Part shown: one piece after another, positions 1 to 9,280 of the stretch
How the letters are laid out: each line of letters begins with the position of its first letter
Position numbering within the stretch: position 1 is the first letter of the stretch
NCBI RefSeq assembly: GCF_000526335.1
Contig: NZ_JAFW01000001.1
Span: forward strand, 2,294,001-2,358,000
DNA from: Arthrobacter sp. 31Y
GTDB lineage: Bacteria; Actinomycetota; Actinomycetes; Actinomycetales; Micrococcaceae
Direction: 5' to 3'
Length of the DNA: 64,000 bases
Translations under genes and position numbers: made by a program
Notes under the pieces: generated by a model
The model's input: the letters and a program-made list of their open reading frames with translations, nothing else
Told to the model about the DNA's origin: nothing
Databases searched by the model: none

Positions 1-406
1 GTTTCCGGATCCCGTAGTCGTCAGTTGGTTCGGCGGCCGAATCCGCTCCTTCGGTGATGGGCAACTTCAAGCTGACGCCGTAACGCCAGATCGACCCGCA
101 GTGCAGCAGATGCCCCGTCTCGCCGCGCAGCCGGTTCACCAGCGCAGTGGCTGACTCGAGCGTGAAGCAAATGAGGTCAACCACGACGTCGGCACCCAGC
201 CCCGCTACCCGGTCGCCAAAGATTCCCTCCCGCTCCTCGTGCTCGCGGTCCGCTGTGACCTGGAGGACCTGCTGCCATTCAGGGACGTCAGCATACGGAG
301 GGCTGTTTCCCCGGCTGATGTTGATGACCTCGTGTCCGCCCCGGACGAGCCGGGGGATGAGGAATGAGCCAATATGGCCGCTTCCGCCGATGACAACAAT
401 TTTCAT
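1..406 (-). CDS. NAD(P)-dependent epimerase/dehydratase, 3' part cut by window edge
   Basis: The reading frame starts at ATG 406 on the minus strand and runs off the left edge, so only the first 135 or so residues are visible. The N-terminus reads MKIVVIGGSGHIGSFLIPRL, a Rossmann-fold GxxGxxG dinucleotide-binding motif of the extended short-chain dehydrogenase family. Further in, VVVDLICFTLESA and HLLHCGSIWRYG match the strand and Ser region before the catalytic YxxxK, which would lie near or beyond the edge. It is probably a nucleotide-sugar epimerase-like or NmrA-like oxidoreductase of unknown substrate. The reading frame and fold are clear; the substrate is not. Confidence 0.8.
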   Translation of the reverse strand, partial: MKIVVIGGSGHIGSFLIPRLVRGGHEVINISRGNSPPYADVPEWQQVLQVTADREHEEREGIFGDRVAGLGADVVVDLICFTLESATALVNRLRGETGHLLHCGSIWRYGVSLKLPITEGADSAAEPTDDYGIRK

Positions 407-639
407 GTGTCCTCCGATCTTCACCAGTCACGGTACTTAATGTTCGGTATCTACCGGTAGGCCCCGGCGCCCAACGTCAACCCAGCACATAATAACGAGA
501 CTTACTTGTTCCCGGGTTAGACAAACGGCAGGCTCCCCCGACTAGCATGAATAGTCCGGGTAAGCCCGGGTACGTGACCTCTTGAACGACCCCCTCGGAA
601 GGTCGGCGTTGACGCGGCGACCACGTAAAGGAGAAAACT

Positions 640-2934
640 GTGCGGGAGCCTGCAGTCAACGAGAGCGTGTCAGAAATCAGCGAAACTCCGGAAGATCTTG
701 CGGAGGAAACGCAACAGGAAACGCCCGATGAAACCGCAAGCGAACCGGCGGAAATCACGTTTGATGAACAGTTCTATCCGGCCCGGCCCAAAGCGCTGCG
801 GCCGATCGCCCGGAGGCGGCAGTTCTTTGCCGCCCGGCCCTCCCTGGAATTCGATGGCCTGAACTCCACCTATGTGGACTGGCTCAGGAACCAGTCCATG
901 CTGGGGGACGCCAACACCATGGCCCGGCAACTGTCCGGGCAGGCCAGCATGTGGCAGAACTCGTATGCCAGGCCCAACCCGCGAGCAGCTGTGGAGCGCG
1001 CACCCGTCTGGTTCACCGCCTACCCGCTGTCCTTCATCACCAAGGACGGACAGTCCTTCCTTTCAGCGCTGGGCGATCCCGCACTCTGGGACGCGTTCAG
1101 TCAGATCGGCATCCGGGGGCTGCATACCGGCCCGGTGAAGCTGGCCGGCGGCATCCGCGGGTGGTCTCAGACGCCCAGCGTGGACGGGCACTTTGACCGG
1201 ATCAGCATGGCGATCGATCCTGCCTTCGGTACCGAAGAAGAGTTCCGTCAGATGTGCGAGGTAGCCAACGAACACGGCGGCACCGTCATTGACGACATCG
1301 TCCCGGGGCACACCGGCAAGGGCGCGGACTTCCGGCTCGCCGAAATGAACTTCCGGGACTACCCGGGCATCTATCACATGGTGGATATCCCCGAGGAGGA
1401 CTGGCATTTGCTGCCGGACGTCCCCGAAGGCCAGGACTCGGTGAACATCAGCCCCGCGGCTGAGGAAGAGCTGCAAAAGGCCGGTTACATCATCGGGCGC
1501 CTGCAGCGGGTCATCTTCTACGAGCCCGGCGTCAAGGAAACCAACTGGAGCGCCACCAAGCCCATCATCGACACCACGGGCAAGAAACGCCGTTGGGTGT
1601 ACCTCCACTATTTCAAGGCCGGTCAGCCTTCCATCAACTGGCTGGACCCCACCTTCGCCGGCATGCGCCTGGTGGTTGGCGACGCCCTGCACTCATTGCT
1701 TGACCTCGGAACCGGAGCGCTCCGGCTCGATGCCAATGGGTTCCTTGGCGTGGAGAAGAGCGCCGAGGAAGAACCGGGCTGGTCCGAGGGCCACCCGTTG
1801 TCCGAGGCCGCCAACCAGTTGATTGGCTCCATGATCCGCAAGGTGGGCGGGTTCTCCTTCCAGGAGCTCAACCTCACTATCGATGACATCAAGACCCAGT
1901 CAGAGGCCGGCCCGGACCTGTCCTACGACTTCATCACCAGGCCCGCCTATCACTACGCCCTGGTCATCGGAGATACCGAGTTCCTTCGCCTCACTCTGCG
2001 CCTTTCCATGGAGATCGGCGTTGACCAGGCCTCGTTGGTTCATGCCCTCCAGAACCACGATGAGCTGACCTATGAACTGCTCCACTTCGCGGCGGGGCAC
2101 AGGGACGACGTCTTTGAACTTGCCGGCGAGGAGCTCACCGGCGCAGAGGTGGCCGAGAAGGTCCAGAACACCATGCGGGAACGGCTCACTGGTGAGAACG
2201 GGCCCTACAACGCGGTCTTCACCACCAACGGGATCGCCTGCACCACGGTCAGCTTCATCATGGCCGCCCTGGGCATCAAGGATCCGGATGCCATCACCAA
2301 GGAGCAGGAAGCCCAGGTGCTGGACGCCCACGTGCTGTTGTCCATGTACAACGCGTTGCAGCCCGGGGTCTTCGCGCTTTCCGGCTGGGACCTCACGGGC
2401 ATCACCGCCATTGACCGCGAGACGGTCCGCGAGCTCACCTCGCAGGGTGACACCCGCTGGATCAACCGTGGCGCCCACGATCTCATGGGGACCAGCCCCG
2501 ATGCCAAAACCTCCTTGGCCGGCATGCCCCGCGCCAGGAGTCTCTACGGTCCGCTGCCCGATCAGCTGAAGGACCCGAATTCCTATGCCCGGCGCCTCCA
2601 GCAAATACTCACGGTGCGGGAAGAATCGGGGATCGCCACCAGCACGCTGCTGGATGTGCCCGACGTCTCCAACCGTGGGCTACTGGTGCTGGTCAATCAG
2701 CTCGCAGATGGAGCGCTGCAGGTTACGGTCCTGAACTTCTCTGACCAGGACATCGCCGGAAGCATCCAGTCCCCGCACCTTGTTCCGGGCGCTACCGTCC
2801 ATGATTTGTTCTCCGGTGAAGAAGAAGTGGCCCAGGTTGATGATCTGTGCAGCTTCTTCCTCGAACTGCCCGCCTTCCAAGGCACGGCGCTCCTGCTGAA
2901 GGACCCTGTTGTGGAGGACGAGGTTACGGAGTAG
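640..2934 (+). CDS. GH13 alpha-amylase family enzyme, trehalose synthase-like
   Basis: This 764-residue cytoplasmic protein has a GH13 catalytic barrel. Visible motifs are RLDANGFLG (nucleophile Asp364), FSFQELNL (acid/base Glu409) and [10 protein letters not shown] (transition-state Asp474), followed by a beta-rich C-terminal domain. The gapped similarity is to maltose alpha-glucosyltransferase/trehalose synthase-type enzymes, so a role in trehalose or glycogen metabolism is likely, but the exact reaction cannot be read from sequence. The first 45 residues are acidic (many Glu/Asp) and lack a signal peptide. GTG 640 is chosen as start because AAGGAG (628-633) lies 6 nt upstream. The gene is monocistronic and ends 7 nt before a 12-bp hairpin. 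Confidence 0.8.
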   Translation: MREPAVNESVSEISETPEDLAEETQQETPDETASEPAEITFDEQFYPARPKALRPIARRRQFFAARPSLEFDGLNSTYVDWLRNQSMLGDANTMARQLSGQASMWQNSYARPNPRAAVERAPVWFTAYPLSFITKDGQSFLSALGDPALWDAFSQIGIRGLHTGPVKLAGGIRGWSQTPSVDGHFDRISMAIDPAFGTEEEFRQMCEVANEHGGTVIDDIVPGHTGKGADFRLAEMNFRDYPGIYHMVDIPEEDWHLLPDVPEGQDSVNISPAAEEELQKAGYIIGRLQRVIFYEPGVKETNWSATKPIIDTTGKKRRWVYLHYFKAGQPSINWLDPTFAGMRLVVGDALHSLLDLGTGALRLDANGFLGVEKSAEEEPGWSEGHPLSEAANQLIGSMIRKVGGFSFQELNLTIDDIKTQSEAGPDLSYDFITRPAYHYALVIGDTEFLRLTLRLSMEIGVDQASLVHALQNHDELTYELLHFAAGHRDDVFELAGEELTGAEVAEKVQNTMRERLTGENGPYNAVFTTNGIACTTVSFIMAALGIKDPDAITKEQEAQVLDAHVLLSMYNALQPGVFALSGWDLTGITAIDRETVRELTSQGDTRWINRGAHDLMGTSPDAKTSLAGMPRARSLYGPLPDQLKDPNSYARRLQQILTVREESGIATSTLLDVPDVSNRGLLVLVNQLADGALQVTVLNFSDQDIAGSIQSPHLVPGATVHDLFSGEEEVAQVDDLCSFFLELPAFQGTALLLKDPVVEDEVTE

Positions 2935-2941
2935 AAGGCAC

Positions 2942-2972
2942 GACGTCGGCACTTACGGTGAGTGCCGACGTC
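2942..2972. terminator. Bidirectional hairpin terminator, repeat copy A
   Basis: GACGTCGGCACT (2942-2953) pairs perfectly with AGTGCCGACGTC (2961-2972) around a 7-nt loop. It sits between the converging ends of the GH13 gene (2934) and the sigma-fusion gene (2984), so it can terminate both. A nearly identical hairpin plus tail (TTTGGCGT) recurs at 3943-3985. Confidence 0.75.
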
Positions 2973-2983
2973 CAGGTTTGGCG

Positions 2984-3883
2984 TTATCCGCCTACGTTGG
3001 GAACACTTCCAGGGTAAGCACGCACCTCTTCCATATAGACGAGCGGGCGGCCGTCTGCGCACTCTCCCGCGTCCTGGGAATTCACCTCCAGGCCCCCAAA
3101 GGAGATGACATCTCCCATGCTGAAGACTGTTCCGTCGGGCATCACCAACCCGGTGTCTGTGACTTTCGTGCCAGTCGGAAAGAGGAAGCCGTTGCCGATG
3201 CAACCGTTGTTGTCCGCCTCAAGTTTCAGTCTCCGGAGAACATCGGGGCGCATGTAAATACCCTCAGAAATCACACCGTCAATTTCGGTCGTGGAAACGG
3301 CCAACTTACCTGTGCGCCCCGGGACGATGTCGGCTTCCACCGTAGGCGTCGGGGATCCTGTGATTTCAGGTAGCGGCAGCCCGCTGGAGGAACCTGTTTC
3401 CGGCGCAGGATCCAGCTGGGAATCAGCCGGTGCAGCTTGCTCCGTCGGCGGGGCCGTCATGGAGGACGTCACCACTACCCCGGCAACGACGGCTGCAGCT
3501 GCCGCCACCAACCCGAATCCTGCTGCCAACCGCGCGCGGCGTCCCGCAGGCTGTTGATGGAAATCTGTAACGGACCCACCCACGGTGATGTGATCGGCGT
3601 CAGTGTCCATGACAGCCATGGAGCGAATGGCCGAACGGTGATGGTTGCGGAGGACGTTCCGGGCGATGCCGAACACCACCAACTCAGACAGTTCCTGGCC
3701 CTGACGGGATTTTTCCCACACGATGCGGAAGACGTCGGCGGTAAGGTCCTCGGCTGCGGCCGTCCCCTGCGTTCGACGCCGGAAATAGCGGTACACCTTG
3801 TCGTGGCACGCCGCATGTGTTGCCAGAAAATGCTTCTGCCCGGCAGACTCCACGCGATCCCCCTGCTCCGTTGGCACCCTCAT
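2984..3883 (-). CDS. Sigma-70 region 2 fused to a membrane-anchored extracytoplasmic domain
   Basis: This 299-residue protein begins like an ECF sigma factor. Residues about 15-85 (HFLATHAACHDKVYRYFRR, EDLTADVFRIVWEK, VFGIARNVLRNHHRS) match region 2, which binds the -10 element and core polymerase. Region 4, which reads the -35, is absent. After a short linker comes one membrane segment (about 120-142, LAAGFGLVAAAAAVVAGVVV), a Pro/Ser/Thr-rich spacer and an extracytoplasmic domain with two Cys. In relatives I know, a complete sigma factor is followed by a separate membrane gene, so this looks like an in-frame deletion that joined the two. GTG 3853, behind AGGGGG, is an alternative start. Whether it still acts in transcription is unknown. 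Confidence 0.7.
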   Translation of the reverse strand: MRVPTEQGDRVESAGQKHFLATHAACHDKVYRYFRRRTQGTAAAEDLTADVFRIVWEKSRQGQELSELVVFGIARNVLRNHHRSAIRSMAVMDTDADHITVGGSVTDFHQQPAGRRARLAAGFGLVAAAAAVVAGVVVTSSMTAPPTEQAAPADSQLDPAPETGSSSGLPLPEITGSPTPTVEADIVPGRTGKLAVSTTEIDGVISEGIYMRPDVLRRLKLEADNNGCIGNGFLFPTGTKVTDTGLVMPDGTVFSMGDVISFGGLEVNSQDAGECADGRPLVYMEEVRAYPGSVPNVGG

Positions 3884-3942
3884 AACCAGTTAATGTCCGG
3901 CAGTCAGGAAAATGTAACCAACTTTCGGAAACGACACACGGA

Positions 3943-3985
3943 AAGCTCGACGTCGGCACTCAGGGTGAGTGCCGACGTCGAGCTT
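3943..3985. terminator. Long perfect hairpin terminator, repeat copy B
   Basis: AAGCTCGACGTCGGCACT (3943-3960) pairs over 18 bp with the reverse complement at 3968-3985 around a 7-nt loop. It lies just downstream of the minus-strand ppk2 gene and upstream of the sigma-fusion gene, so it would end ppk2 transcription. The core and the following TTTGGCGT tail match copy A at 2942-2972. Confidence 0.75.
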
Positions 3986-4004
3986 TGGCGTAAATCGCTG
4001 GGGT

Positions 4005-4949
4005 TTAGTCGCCTACGGCGTCGCGGCCGCGGCGGAGGATGAGCGGATCGGCGTCGTAGACGACTTCGGTGTCCTTGTCCGCATAGTCGAACTGGTTAAG
4101 GAAGTGGCGCATGGCGTTGATGCGGGCGCGCTTCTTGTCGTTGGACTTGATGGTGATCCACGGCGCATGATCGGAGTCCGTGTACAGGAATGTCCGCTCC
4201 TTGGCGTCCGTGTACTCGTCCCAACGATCCAGCGATGCCAGGTCCATGGGCGAGAGTTTCCATCGACGGACGGGGTCGATCTGGCGGATGGCGAAGCGGG
4301 TTCGCTGCTCCTGCCGGGTCACGGAGAACCAGAACTTGGTGACGTGGATGCCTGCGTCCACCAGCATCTTTTCGAACACCGGGGCCTGGCCCATGAAGGT
4401 GTCGTACTCGTCGTCAGTGCAGAACCCCATCACGCGTTCAACGTTGGCGCGGTTGTACCAGGAGCGGTCGAACATGACGATCTCACCTGCGGTGGGAAGG
4501 TGCTGGATGTAGCGCTGGAAGTACCATTGGCCCTGCTCGCGATCCGAGGGTTTGGCGAGTGCCACCGTCCGGGCAGAACGTGGATCCAGGTGCTCGGTGA
4601 AGCGTTTGATGGTGCCACCTTTGCCGGCGGCGTCGCGTCCCTCGAAAACAATCACGTGCTTGAGCCCGAGGTCCTGGCCCCAGTATTGGAACTTCAACAA
4701 CTCGATCTGCAGCCGATACTTTTCAATCTCGTACTCATCGCGAGTCATCCGCCGCTCGTAGGGGTAGTCCTCGTTCCACGTTTCCACCGCTGATCCACCG
4801 GGATCGATCAGGTCCGGGTCTTCCCCTTGCCCTCCGCTGATGGTGTAGCCCAACTCCACCAAATGGTCGATGGTTTCACGCAGGTTGTCCCTGACCCACC
4901 AATCGTCCAGTGAGGTCCCTGTTGGGCTCGATGGGCTTGCCTCCGTCAT
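4005..4949 (-). CDS. ppk2: Polyphosphate kinase 2 family protein
   Basis: This 314-residue cytoplasmic kinase transfers phosphate between polyphosphate and nucleotides. The PPK2 signature is complete: Walker A GRDAAGKGG (104-112), FDRSWYNRANVERVMGF (from Asp161) and the basic RxxxRRWKLSPMD segment of the lid. The first 90 residues, including the DEYEIEKYRLQIELLKFQYW helix, are typical of class I PPK2. ATG 4949 is preceded by AGGAG. The gene stands alone. Whether it favours ADP, GDP or AMP cannot be decided by eye. Confidence 0.93.
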   Translation of the reverse strand: MTEASPSSPTGTSLDDWWVRDNLRETIDHLVELGYTISGGQGEDPDLIDPGGSAVETWNEDYPYERRMTRDEYEIEKYRLQIELLKFQYWGQDLGLKHVIVFEGRDAAGKGGTIKRFTEHLDPRSARTVALAKPSDREQGQWYFQRYIQHLPTAGEIVMFDRSWYNRANVERVMGFCTDDEYDTFMGQAPVFEKMLVDAGIHVTKFWFSVTRQEQRTRFAIRQIDPVRRWKLSPMDLASLDRWDEYTDAKERTFLYTDSDHAPWITIKSNDKKRARINAMRHFLNQFDYADKDTEVVYDADPLILRRGRDAVGD

Positions 4950-5062
4950 GCGGTGCTCCTGGTCTGTGAGTGTGCGCGGCCTGCGGGTGTCCGCCGTTTG
5001 CGGGTAGTGCGCGGCAGCCTAACAGTGCTTGGTGACGGGAACGTGAACGGGCAAACTGAGGG

Positions 5063-5740
5063 CTAGCCGTGGTTGCGGCGGGCTTCTACTTGCCGGAAGA
5101 GCAGCCAGCTCAACCAAACCCCCAGAAGTATCGCGGCGCCGGGCACCAGGTCTACGGGCGCGAGTGCGCGGCCTGCGGGGAGTATTCCGAACCCGAGCCC
5201 AACAGCGGCGGCCACAACAACCAGGCTGATGGCATCAGAAGCCGCGTCAATTGACCGGTTCCGCACCAGTTTGACCACCAGCTCTACGGCCATAATCACG
5301 ACGATTGCCGCGCCCATTCCCAGCGGATAAGCACTGAAGCCCGGCACGAAGTCCTGGGATGCGGCCCACACCATGAAGGTCAGCAGGCCCGCGAAAAGTG
5401 CGAGTGAAGTGATGAGCGAGGCAGCGATGGTCATCACCGTCATCCGCCGGTTCTTGTCATGGCGCTTCCGGGGAATGTAGTCCCAAGCGCCACGAGTGAG
5501 CTTGGAGCTGATCCATCCCGCAATCACCACCAGGACTAGCGGGACCAGGATGGGCGTGACGTAGTTGTTGCTGACCGCCCAAAAGAACGCCAGAAGTGCC
5601 GTGTAGACCTGCGGGGTGGCAACAAGTCCAAGCCACCAGCCTGTCAGGAATTCCTTGCGGGCTCCGGGGAGGTCTACGGGGTGGACAAGGAACTGGGTTT
5701 CCGGGTCTGGTAACTGGACCTTTTCTTCGATGGGATTCAT
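5063..5740 (-). CDS. Multi-pass membrane protein of unknown function
   Basis: The protein has 225 residues when started at ATG 5740 (MNPIEEKVQLPDPE). A soluble N-terminus of about 35 residues is followed by around five or six hydrophobic segments, for example PQVYTALLAFFWAVSNNYV, ILVPLVLVVIAGWIS and VVVAAAVGLGFGILPAG, with a basic loop (PRKRHDKNRR) between. I do not recognise the family. Its start overlaps the stop of the upstream HTH gene by 4 nt (ATGA, 5737-5740), so the two are translationally coupled. The longer frame reaching 6028 overlaps that HTH gene and is rejected. Confidence 0.75.
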   Translation of the reverse strand: MNPIEEKVQLPDPETQFLVHPVDLPGARKEFLTGWWLGLVATPQVYTALLAFFWAVSNNYVTPILVPLVLVVIAGWISSKLTRGAWDYIPRKRHDKNRRMTVMTIAASLITSLALFAGLLTFMVWAASQDFVPGFSAYPLGMGAAIVVIMAVELVVKLVRNRSIDAASDAISLVVVAAAVGLGFGILPAGRALAPVDLVPGAAILLGVWLSWLLFRQVEARRNHG

Positions 5741-6198
5741 GACGCCCTCCACGGGACCTGCTCGATGTATGGCGGGCGAAGACCCGCTCTGGCGATTTCG
5801 TAGACCTTCTGGCGCGCCACACCGAGCTCGCTGGCTACGGTCACCGCGCTGTATTCGTCCAGGAGCTCGGCGACGGCGGCTGACCTGACTCCGGAGGCCC
5901 TTGAGTTCAAATGCGCTGCAAAAATGCTGACTTCTGCTGCGAGGAGAGCGACGGCGAGGGGGCCACCGAACGGCTCTGCCCAGCCGGGTTTGCCCCCGGC
6001 GGCAGCTGAATAGAGGGCATCCCCGCAATCGGCAATGACGGCACTGACCTGCTCTGGGGTGATGCCGCGTTCGGTAAATCTGGTGGCTGCGACATCCCTG
6101 GAGCCATCATCCGCGGCTCGGTGCGTCAGGACCTGCTGCCACTGTGGATCGGCGACGACGTTATTGTCACCCCGGGGTTGACTGCTCATGCAACCCAT
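5737..6198 (-). CDS. HTH-containing protein coupled to membrane protein
   Basis: This is a protein of about 153 residues. Its C-terminal part (AVAELLDEYSAVTVASELGVARQKVYEIARAG) reads as a helix-turn-helix, while the N-terminal 100 residues are Ala-rich helices of no family known to me. It may be a regulator or a DNA-associated accessory protein of the membrane protein it overlaps by 4 nt. The start is uncertain: ATG 6198 has GGAGC at a good distance, while ATG 6189 and GTG 6210 are also in frame. Confidence 0.65.
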   Translation of the reverse strand: MGCMSSQPRGDNNVVADPQWQQVLTHRAADDGSRDVAATRFTERGITPEQVSAVIADCGDALYSAAAGGKPGWAEPFGGPLAVALLAAEVSIFAAHLNSRASGVRSAAVAELLDEYSAVTVASELGVARQKVYEIARAGLRPPYIEQVPWRAS

Positions 6199-6242
6199 GG
6201 TGCTCCGCACCGGGCCAAAGCGTCAACCCTAGGGTGACAAAA

Positions 6243-6797
6243 CTAGTTTGTGGGGGCTGGCCGGAGCGCGACCGCCCGGACGTCAATCCAGTAACGGCGG
6301 AAAGCGGTACCGTCATCGTCTGTCCGCACATCCTCGAGCAGTCCACCACAGCGCTCTATCGTCTTAGCCGAGGCAGCATTGTTGTCATCACACGTCAGCA
6401 GAACGCGATCCAACTCCCCCTGAGCGGCCACCTGACTGCAGAGTTCCCGCAACGCCCAGGAAGCCGCCCCTCTCCCGCGCTGGGAGGGCCGGACTCCGTA
6501 GCCAATGTGCCCACCGGAGTTCAGGAGGGCCGGAGTCAGATGATGACGGAACGCGATGGCACCCACATAACGTGGGCCCTCCGTGATCCAGCGATAGGTG
6601 CACGGAACCATGCCGTCCTTCTCGGGCGCAGTCTCCGCGTCCAACAGCTTGCCAACCCAATCCGCAAAACCCTCGGCACTGGTGACGTCGCCCGCAAGGA
6701 AGACGGCGGCACCGTCCTGGTGGGCGCCGGCCCACTCCCGGTGGGACTCGAGGAACGACTGGTGGTAGGAGGCGTGAGGAGCGACGAGGGTAAACAT
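6243..6797 (-). CDS. GNAT family N-acetyltransferase
   Basis: This 184-residue protein contains the GNAT acetyl-CoA-binding motif (GYGVRPSQRGRGAASWALRELC, about residues 98-120) and the NxxSAKTIERCGG helix typical of RimJ/RimL-like enzymes. It would acetylate an amine of a small molecule or a protein N-terminus; the substrate is unknown. There is no ribosome binding site. Instead TAGGGT (6804-6809) lies 6 nt before the ATG, which points to a leaderless mRNA. Confidence 0.88.
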   Translation of the reverse strand: MFTLVAPHASYHQSFLESHREWAGAHQDGAAVFLAGDVTSAEGFADWVGKLLDAETAPEKDGMVPCTYRWITEGPRYVGAIAFRHHLTPALLNSGGHIGYGVRPSQRGRGAASWALRELCSQVAAQGELDRVLLTCDDNNAASAKTIERCGGLLEDVRTDDDGTAFRRYWIDVRAVALRPAPTN

Positions 6798-6809
6798 GGA
6801 CCGACCCTA
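6798..6809 (-). promoter_or_regulatory. Leaderless promoter of the GNAT gene
   Basis: On the minus strand TAGGGT (6809-6804) is followed after six bases (CGGTCC) by the ATG at 6797. This is the TANNNT-N6-start pattern of leaderless transcripts. No Shine-Dalgarno sequence is present. Confidence 0.55.
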
Positions 6810-6850
6810 CCCGAGAGCGCTATCCCGTCAGGCACAAGGGTTTGCCGGGT

Positions 6851-7753
6851 TTACGGATTCGCCCGCCACAGTTTCCTATCCTGCACAGCTGCGTGCGTCT
6901 TTTGGAGTGCGGCAATGGAGGCGTCATGGGAATGCTGGGCGACTCCCACAAAGAGGCAGTCCACAATCATCATCTGCGCTATCCGGCTCCCCATGGCCCC
7001 GGGCCGGAAAGGAGTCTCGCGGGCGGCCGTACTCAACACAATGCCGGCCGCCCTGCCCAATGGCGAATCAGCATGGTTGGTGATGGCGATCGTGGTGGCC
7101 CCGGCAGATTTCGCAGTTTTCAGGAAATCGATGGTGTCCAGGGTGGCCCCCGAGTGCGAGATGGCGACAGCAACGCCGTCGGCATCCTGGAGGGCCGCGG
7201 AAGCCAAGGCGGCATGCGGGTCACACCAGCTGAAAGAAGTGAGGCCTATCCGGTGCAATTTCTGCTGCATGTCCTGTCCCACCAAGCCGCCCGCTCCCAC
7301 GCCGAAGATGTCGGTCTTCCGGGAACCGGACACCGCGCTGACTGCCCGGGCCAACTGTTCCACATCCAGCACTTGGGCGGTATCGGCGATTGACATGGTC
7401 TCGTTGAACGCAATCTTGGACACGATGTCTTCCAGCGAATCCGCCGTGTTGATGTCCTCATAAACTTCCGCCGGCACATCGTGAGCCGCGCTCTCGCGGG
7501 CAGTTTCGCGGGCAAGGTCCAGGCGAAGAGCAGCATAGCCGCCGTAGCCCACCTTCTTGTAGAACCGGACCACCGAGGTTGTGGACGTTCCGCATTCCTC
7601 AGCGAGGTCGCCGATGGACATGGAGGCAGCACGCGACGGATCAGACAGGACCAAATCAGCCACGGCGCGTTCCGAGGGTCGCAGGGCTGGCAGGACGGAG
7701 CGTATCCGCAACAAGACGGTGCGTGACAACTGCGCGCTTCCCGGCATTTCCAT
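6851..7753 (-). CDS. murR: MurR/RpiR family transcriptional regulator
   Basis: The 300-residue protein has an N-terminal RpiR-type HTH (residues about 15-85: ERAVADLVLSDPSRAASMSI, EECGTSTTSVVRFYKKVGY) and a C-terminal SIS domain (about 135-270; GVGAGGLVGQDMQQKLHRIG, AISHSGATLDTIDFLKTAKS) that binds a phosphosugar. It is divergent from NamZ- and NagZ-type genes, so N-acetylmuramic acid 6-phosphate is the likely effector and cell-wall sugar recovery the likely target. The ATG at 7753 follows GGAGGA. The symbol is by family and context. Confidence 0.85.
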   Translation of the reverse strand: MEMPGSAQLSRTVLLRIRSVLPALRPSERAVADLVLSDPSRAASMSIGDLAEECGTSTTSVVRFYKKVGYGGYAALRLDLARETARESAAHDVPAEVYEDINTADSLEDIVSKIAFNETMSIADTAQVLDVEQLARAVSAVSGSRKTDIFGVGAGGLVGQDMQQKLHRIGLTSFSWCDPHAALASAALQDADGVAVAISHSGATLDTIDFLKTAKSAGATTIAITNHADSPLGRAAGIVLSTAARETPFRPGAMGSRIAQMMIVDCLFVGVAQHSHDASIAALQKTHAAVQDRKLWRANP

Positions 7754-7800
7754 AGCGCTCCTCCCATTGGCCCACAGCCGATTCAGGGCACCCTCAATGC

Positions 7801-7821
7801 CTTGTCATTAAGTTACACAAG
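7801..7821. promoter_or_regulatory. Candidate MurR operator
   Basis: CTTGT (7801-7805) and ACAAG (7817-7821) form an inverted repeat of 5-bp arms with an 11-bp centre (CATTAAGTTAC). It lies in the 179-bp divergent promoter region between the murR-like gene and the namZ-like gene, where an autoregulatory site would be expected. The arms are short, so this is tentative. Confidence 0.3.
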
Positions 7822-7932
7822 TCCACTCCAGAAGGTAAGTCATTGACGCAGTGCGAGCATGCGAATACGGTCGGTGTAAGGAAAATCACAAAAATTGTCA
7901 CGCTTGCTCGCCCCCCGTTGAAAGGCTTTTTC

Positions 7933-9225
7933 ATGGCACTCGACCGTAGGAAACTGCTCCATGCATCGGGGCTGGCGGCCGCTGCCGCCGTCGTGGCCCC
8001 CTTTGCCCCCAACGCAACCGCCACCCCCCACCAGACCCGGCCTGGAAAACCGGGAACCCTCGTCAACGGCGCAGACTTGGCTGCCGGCAATAGCTGGAGC
8101 ATCTTCGCTGGCCGCAAGGTAGGCATCATCACCAATCCCACCGGGGTGCTGGCGAACTTCCGCTCAATCGTGGATGACATGGCAGCCAAGGGAGTGGAGG
8201 TCGGAGCTGTCTTCGGCCCCGAACACGGTTTCCGCGGGACCGCCCAGGACGGAGCCAGCGAAGGAACATCCGTGGATCCGCGGACCGGTATCACCGTCTA
8301 TGACTCCTACGGTGCCGGTGTTGCCGATTACGTGCGCTTCTTTGAAAGCTCCGGGGTGGACACCATCTGCTTCGACATCCAGGATGTGGGGGCCCGCTTT
8401 TACACCTACATCTGGACCATGTGGGGTGCCATGCAAGCTGCGTCGAAGACGGGTGCCGCGTTTGTTGTCCTTGACCGTCCAAACCCCATCGGCGGACAGG
8501 CGCGCGGACCGGTGCTGCAGAAGGGGTTCGAGTCCGGCGTTGGCCAGCTGGGTATTGCCCTGCAGCATGGGATGACGGTGGGGGAACTCGCCACATACTT
8601 CAACGCGGTCCATCTTCCAGCCGCAGGCCTCACACCCATCCAGGACTTACACGTAGTGGAGGTCCAAGGGTGGCGGCGTGAAATGACAGGTCCTGACAAT
8701 AGGGAGGCCTGGATTCCGCCAAGCCCCAACATGCCAACACCCGAAACCGCCACCTTGTACCCAGGCACCGCACTGTTCGAGGCCACCAACATGTCAGAAG
8801 GGCGCGGAACAACCCGGCCCTTCGAACTCATCGGCGCACCATACGTGGACTACCGCTGGGCCGAGGCTCTGAACAGCAAGGGCCTGGCAGGCGTCACGTT
8901 CCGGGAGGCATACTTCCAGCCGACTCTTTCCAAGAACCAAGGCCTCATCTGTGGGGGCGTGCAGATTCACATCACCGATCCCACCCGGGTCGAAGCCCTG
9001 GAAGTGGGCACCCACATGTTGGTCGAGGCCAGGCGCCTCTACCCCGGCTTCGGGTGGCGCGGCGACGCCGGCCGCTGGATGGGCCTGCTCAGCGGCTCGG
9101 CCCGCTTTGCTGAACAGCTCGACGCCGGCGCTGACGCCAGGACCATCATGGACAGCTGGCGCTCCGAGCTGGACCAATTCGTGCGCGATACCCGTGCGTA
9201 CCTCCTCTATAACGGCAAGCGCTAG
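7933..9225 (+). CDS. namZ: DUF1343 family exo-beta-N-acetylmuramidase (NamZ-like), Tat-type signal
   Basis: The protein is 430 residues from ATG 7933, preceded by AAAGG. The N-terminus LDRRKLLHASG plus an Ala-rich stretch ending NATA resembles a twin-arginine signal peptide. The mature part has the DUF1343 motifs GIITNPTGV, FGPEHGFRG, YDSYG, FDIQDVGARFYTYIWTM, VVLDRPNPIGG and NMSEGRGTTRPFE. NamZ enzymes of this family release MurNAc from the non-reducing end of peptidoglycan fragments. The next gene is a NagZ-type enzyme that would release GlcNAc, and the divergent gene is MurR-like, so these three form a muropeptide salvage cluster. An in-frame upstream start at 7843 would bury the signal peptide and is rejected. 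Confidence 0.85.
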   Translation: MALDRRKLLHASGLAAAAAVVAPFAPNATATPHQTRPGKPGTLVNGADLAAGNSWSIFAGRKVGIITNPTGVLANFRSIVDDMAAKGVEVGAVFGPEHGFRGTAQDGASEGTSVDPRTGITVYDSYGAGVADYVRFFESSGVDTICFDIQDVGARFYTYIWTMWGAMQAASKTGAAFVVLDRPNPIGGQARGPVLQKGFESGVGQLGIALQHGMTVGELATYFNAVHLPAAGLTPIQDLHVVEVQGWRREMTGPDNREAWIPPSPNMPTPETATLYPGTALFEATNMSEGRGTTRPFELIGAPYVDYRWAEALNSKGLAGVTFREAYFQPTLSKNQGLICGGVQIHITDPTRVEALEVGTHMLVEARRLYPGFGWRGDAGRWMGLLSGSARFAEQLDAGADARTIMDSWRSELDQFVRDTRAYLLYNGKR

Positions 9226-9280
9226 TCGCGCGACGAACGCAAACCTCAACCGCAACAAGGACGATGGGATTGGGATTCAC

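Noticed and set aside
1063..1692. 209-codon minus-strand frame within the GH13 gene
   Set aside because: Antisense to conserved catalytic-domain sequence; no recognisable protein.
5741..6028. N-terminal extension of the membrane protein at 5063
   Set aside because: The extra 96 residues are Arg-rich and overlap the upstream HTH gene in another frame; ATG 5740 with the 4-nt overlap is a better start.
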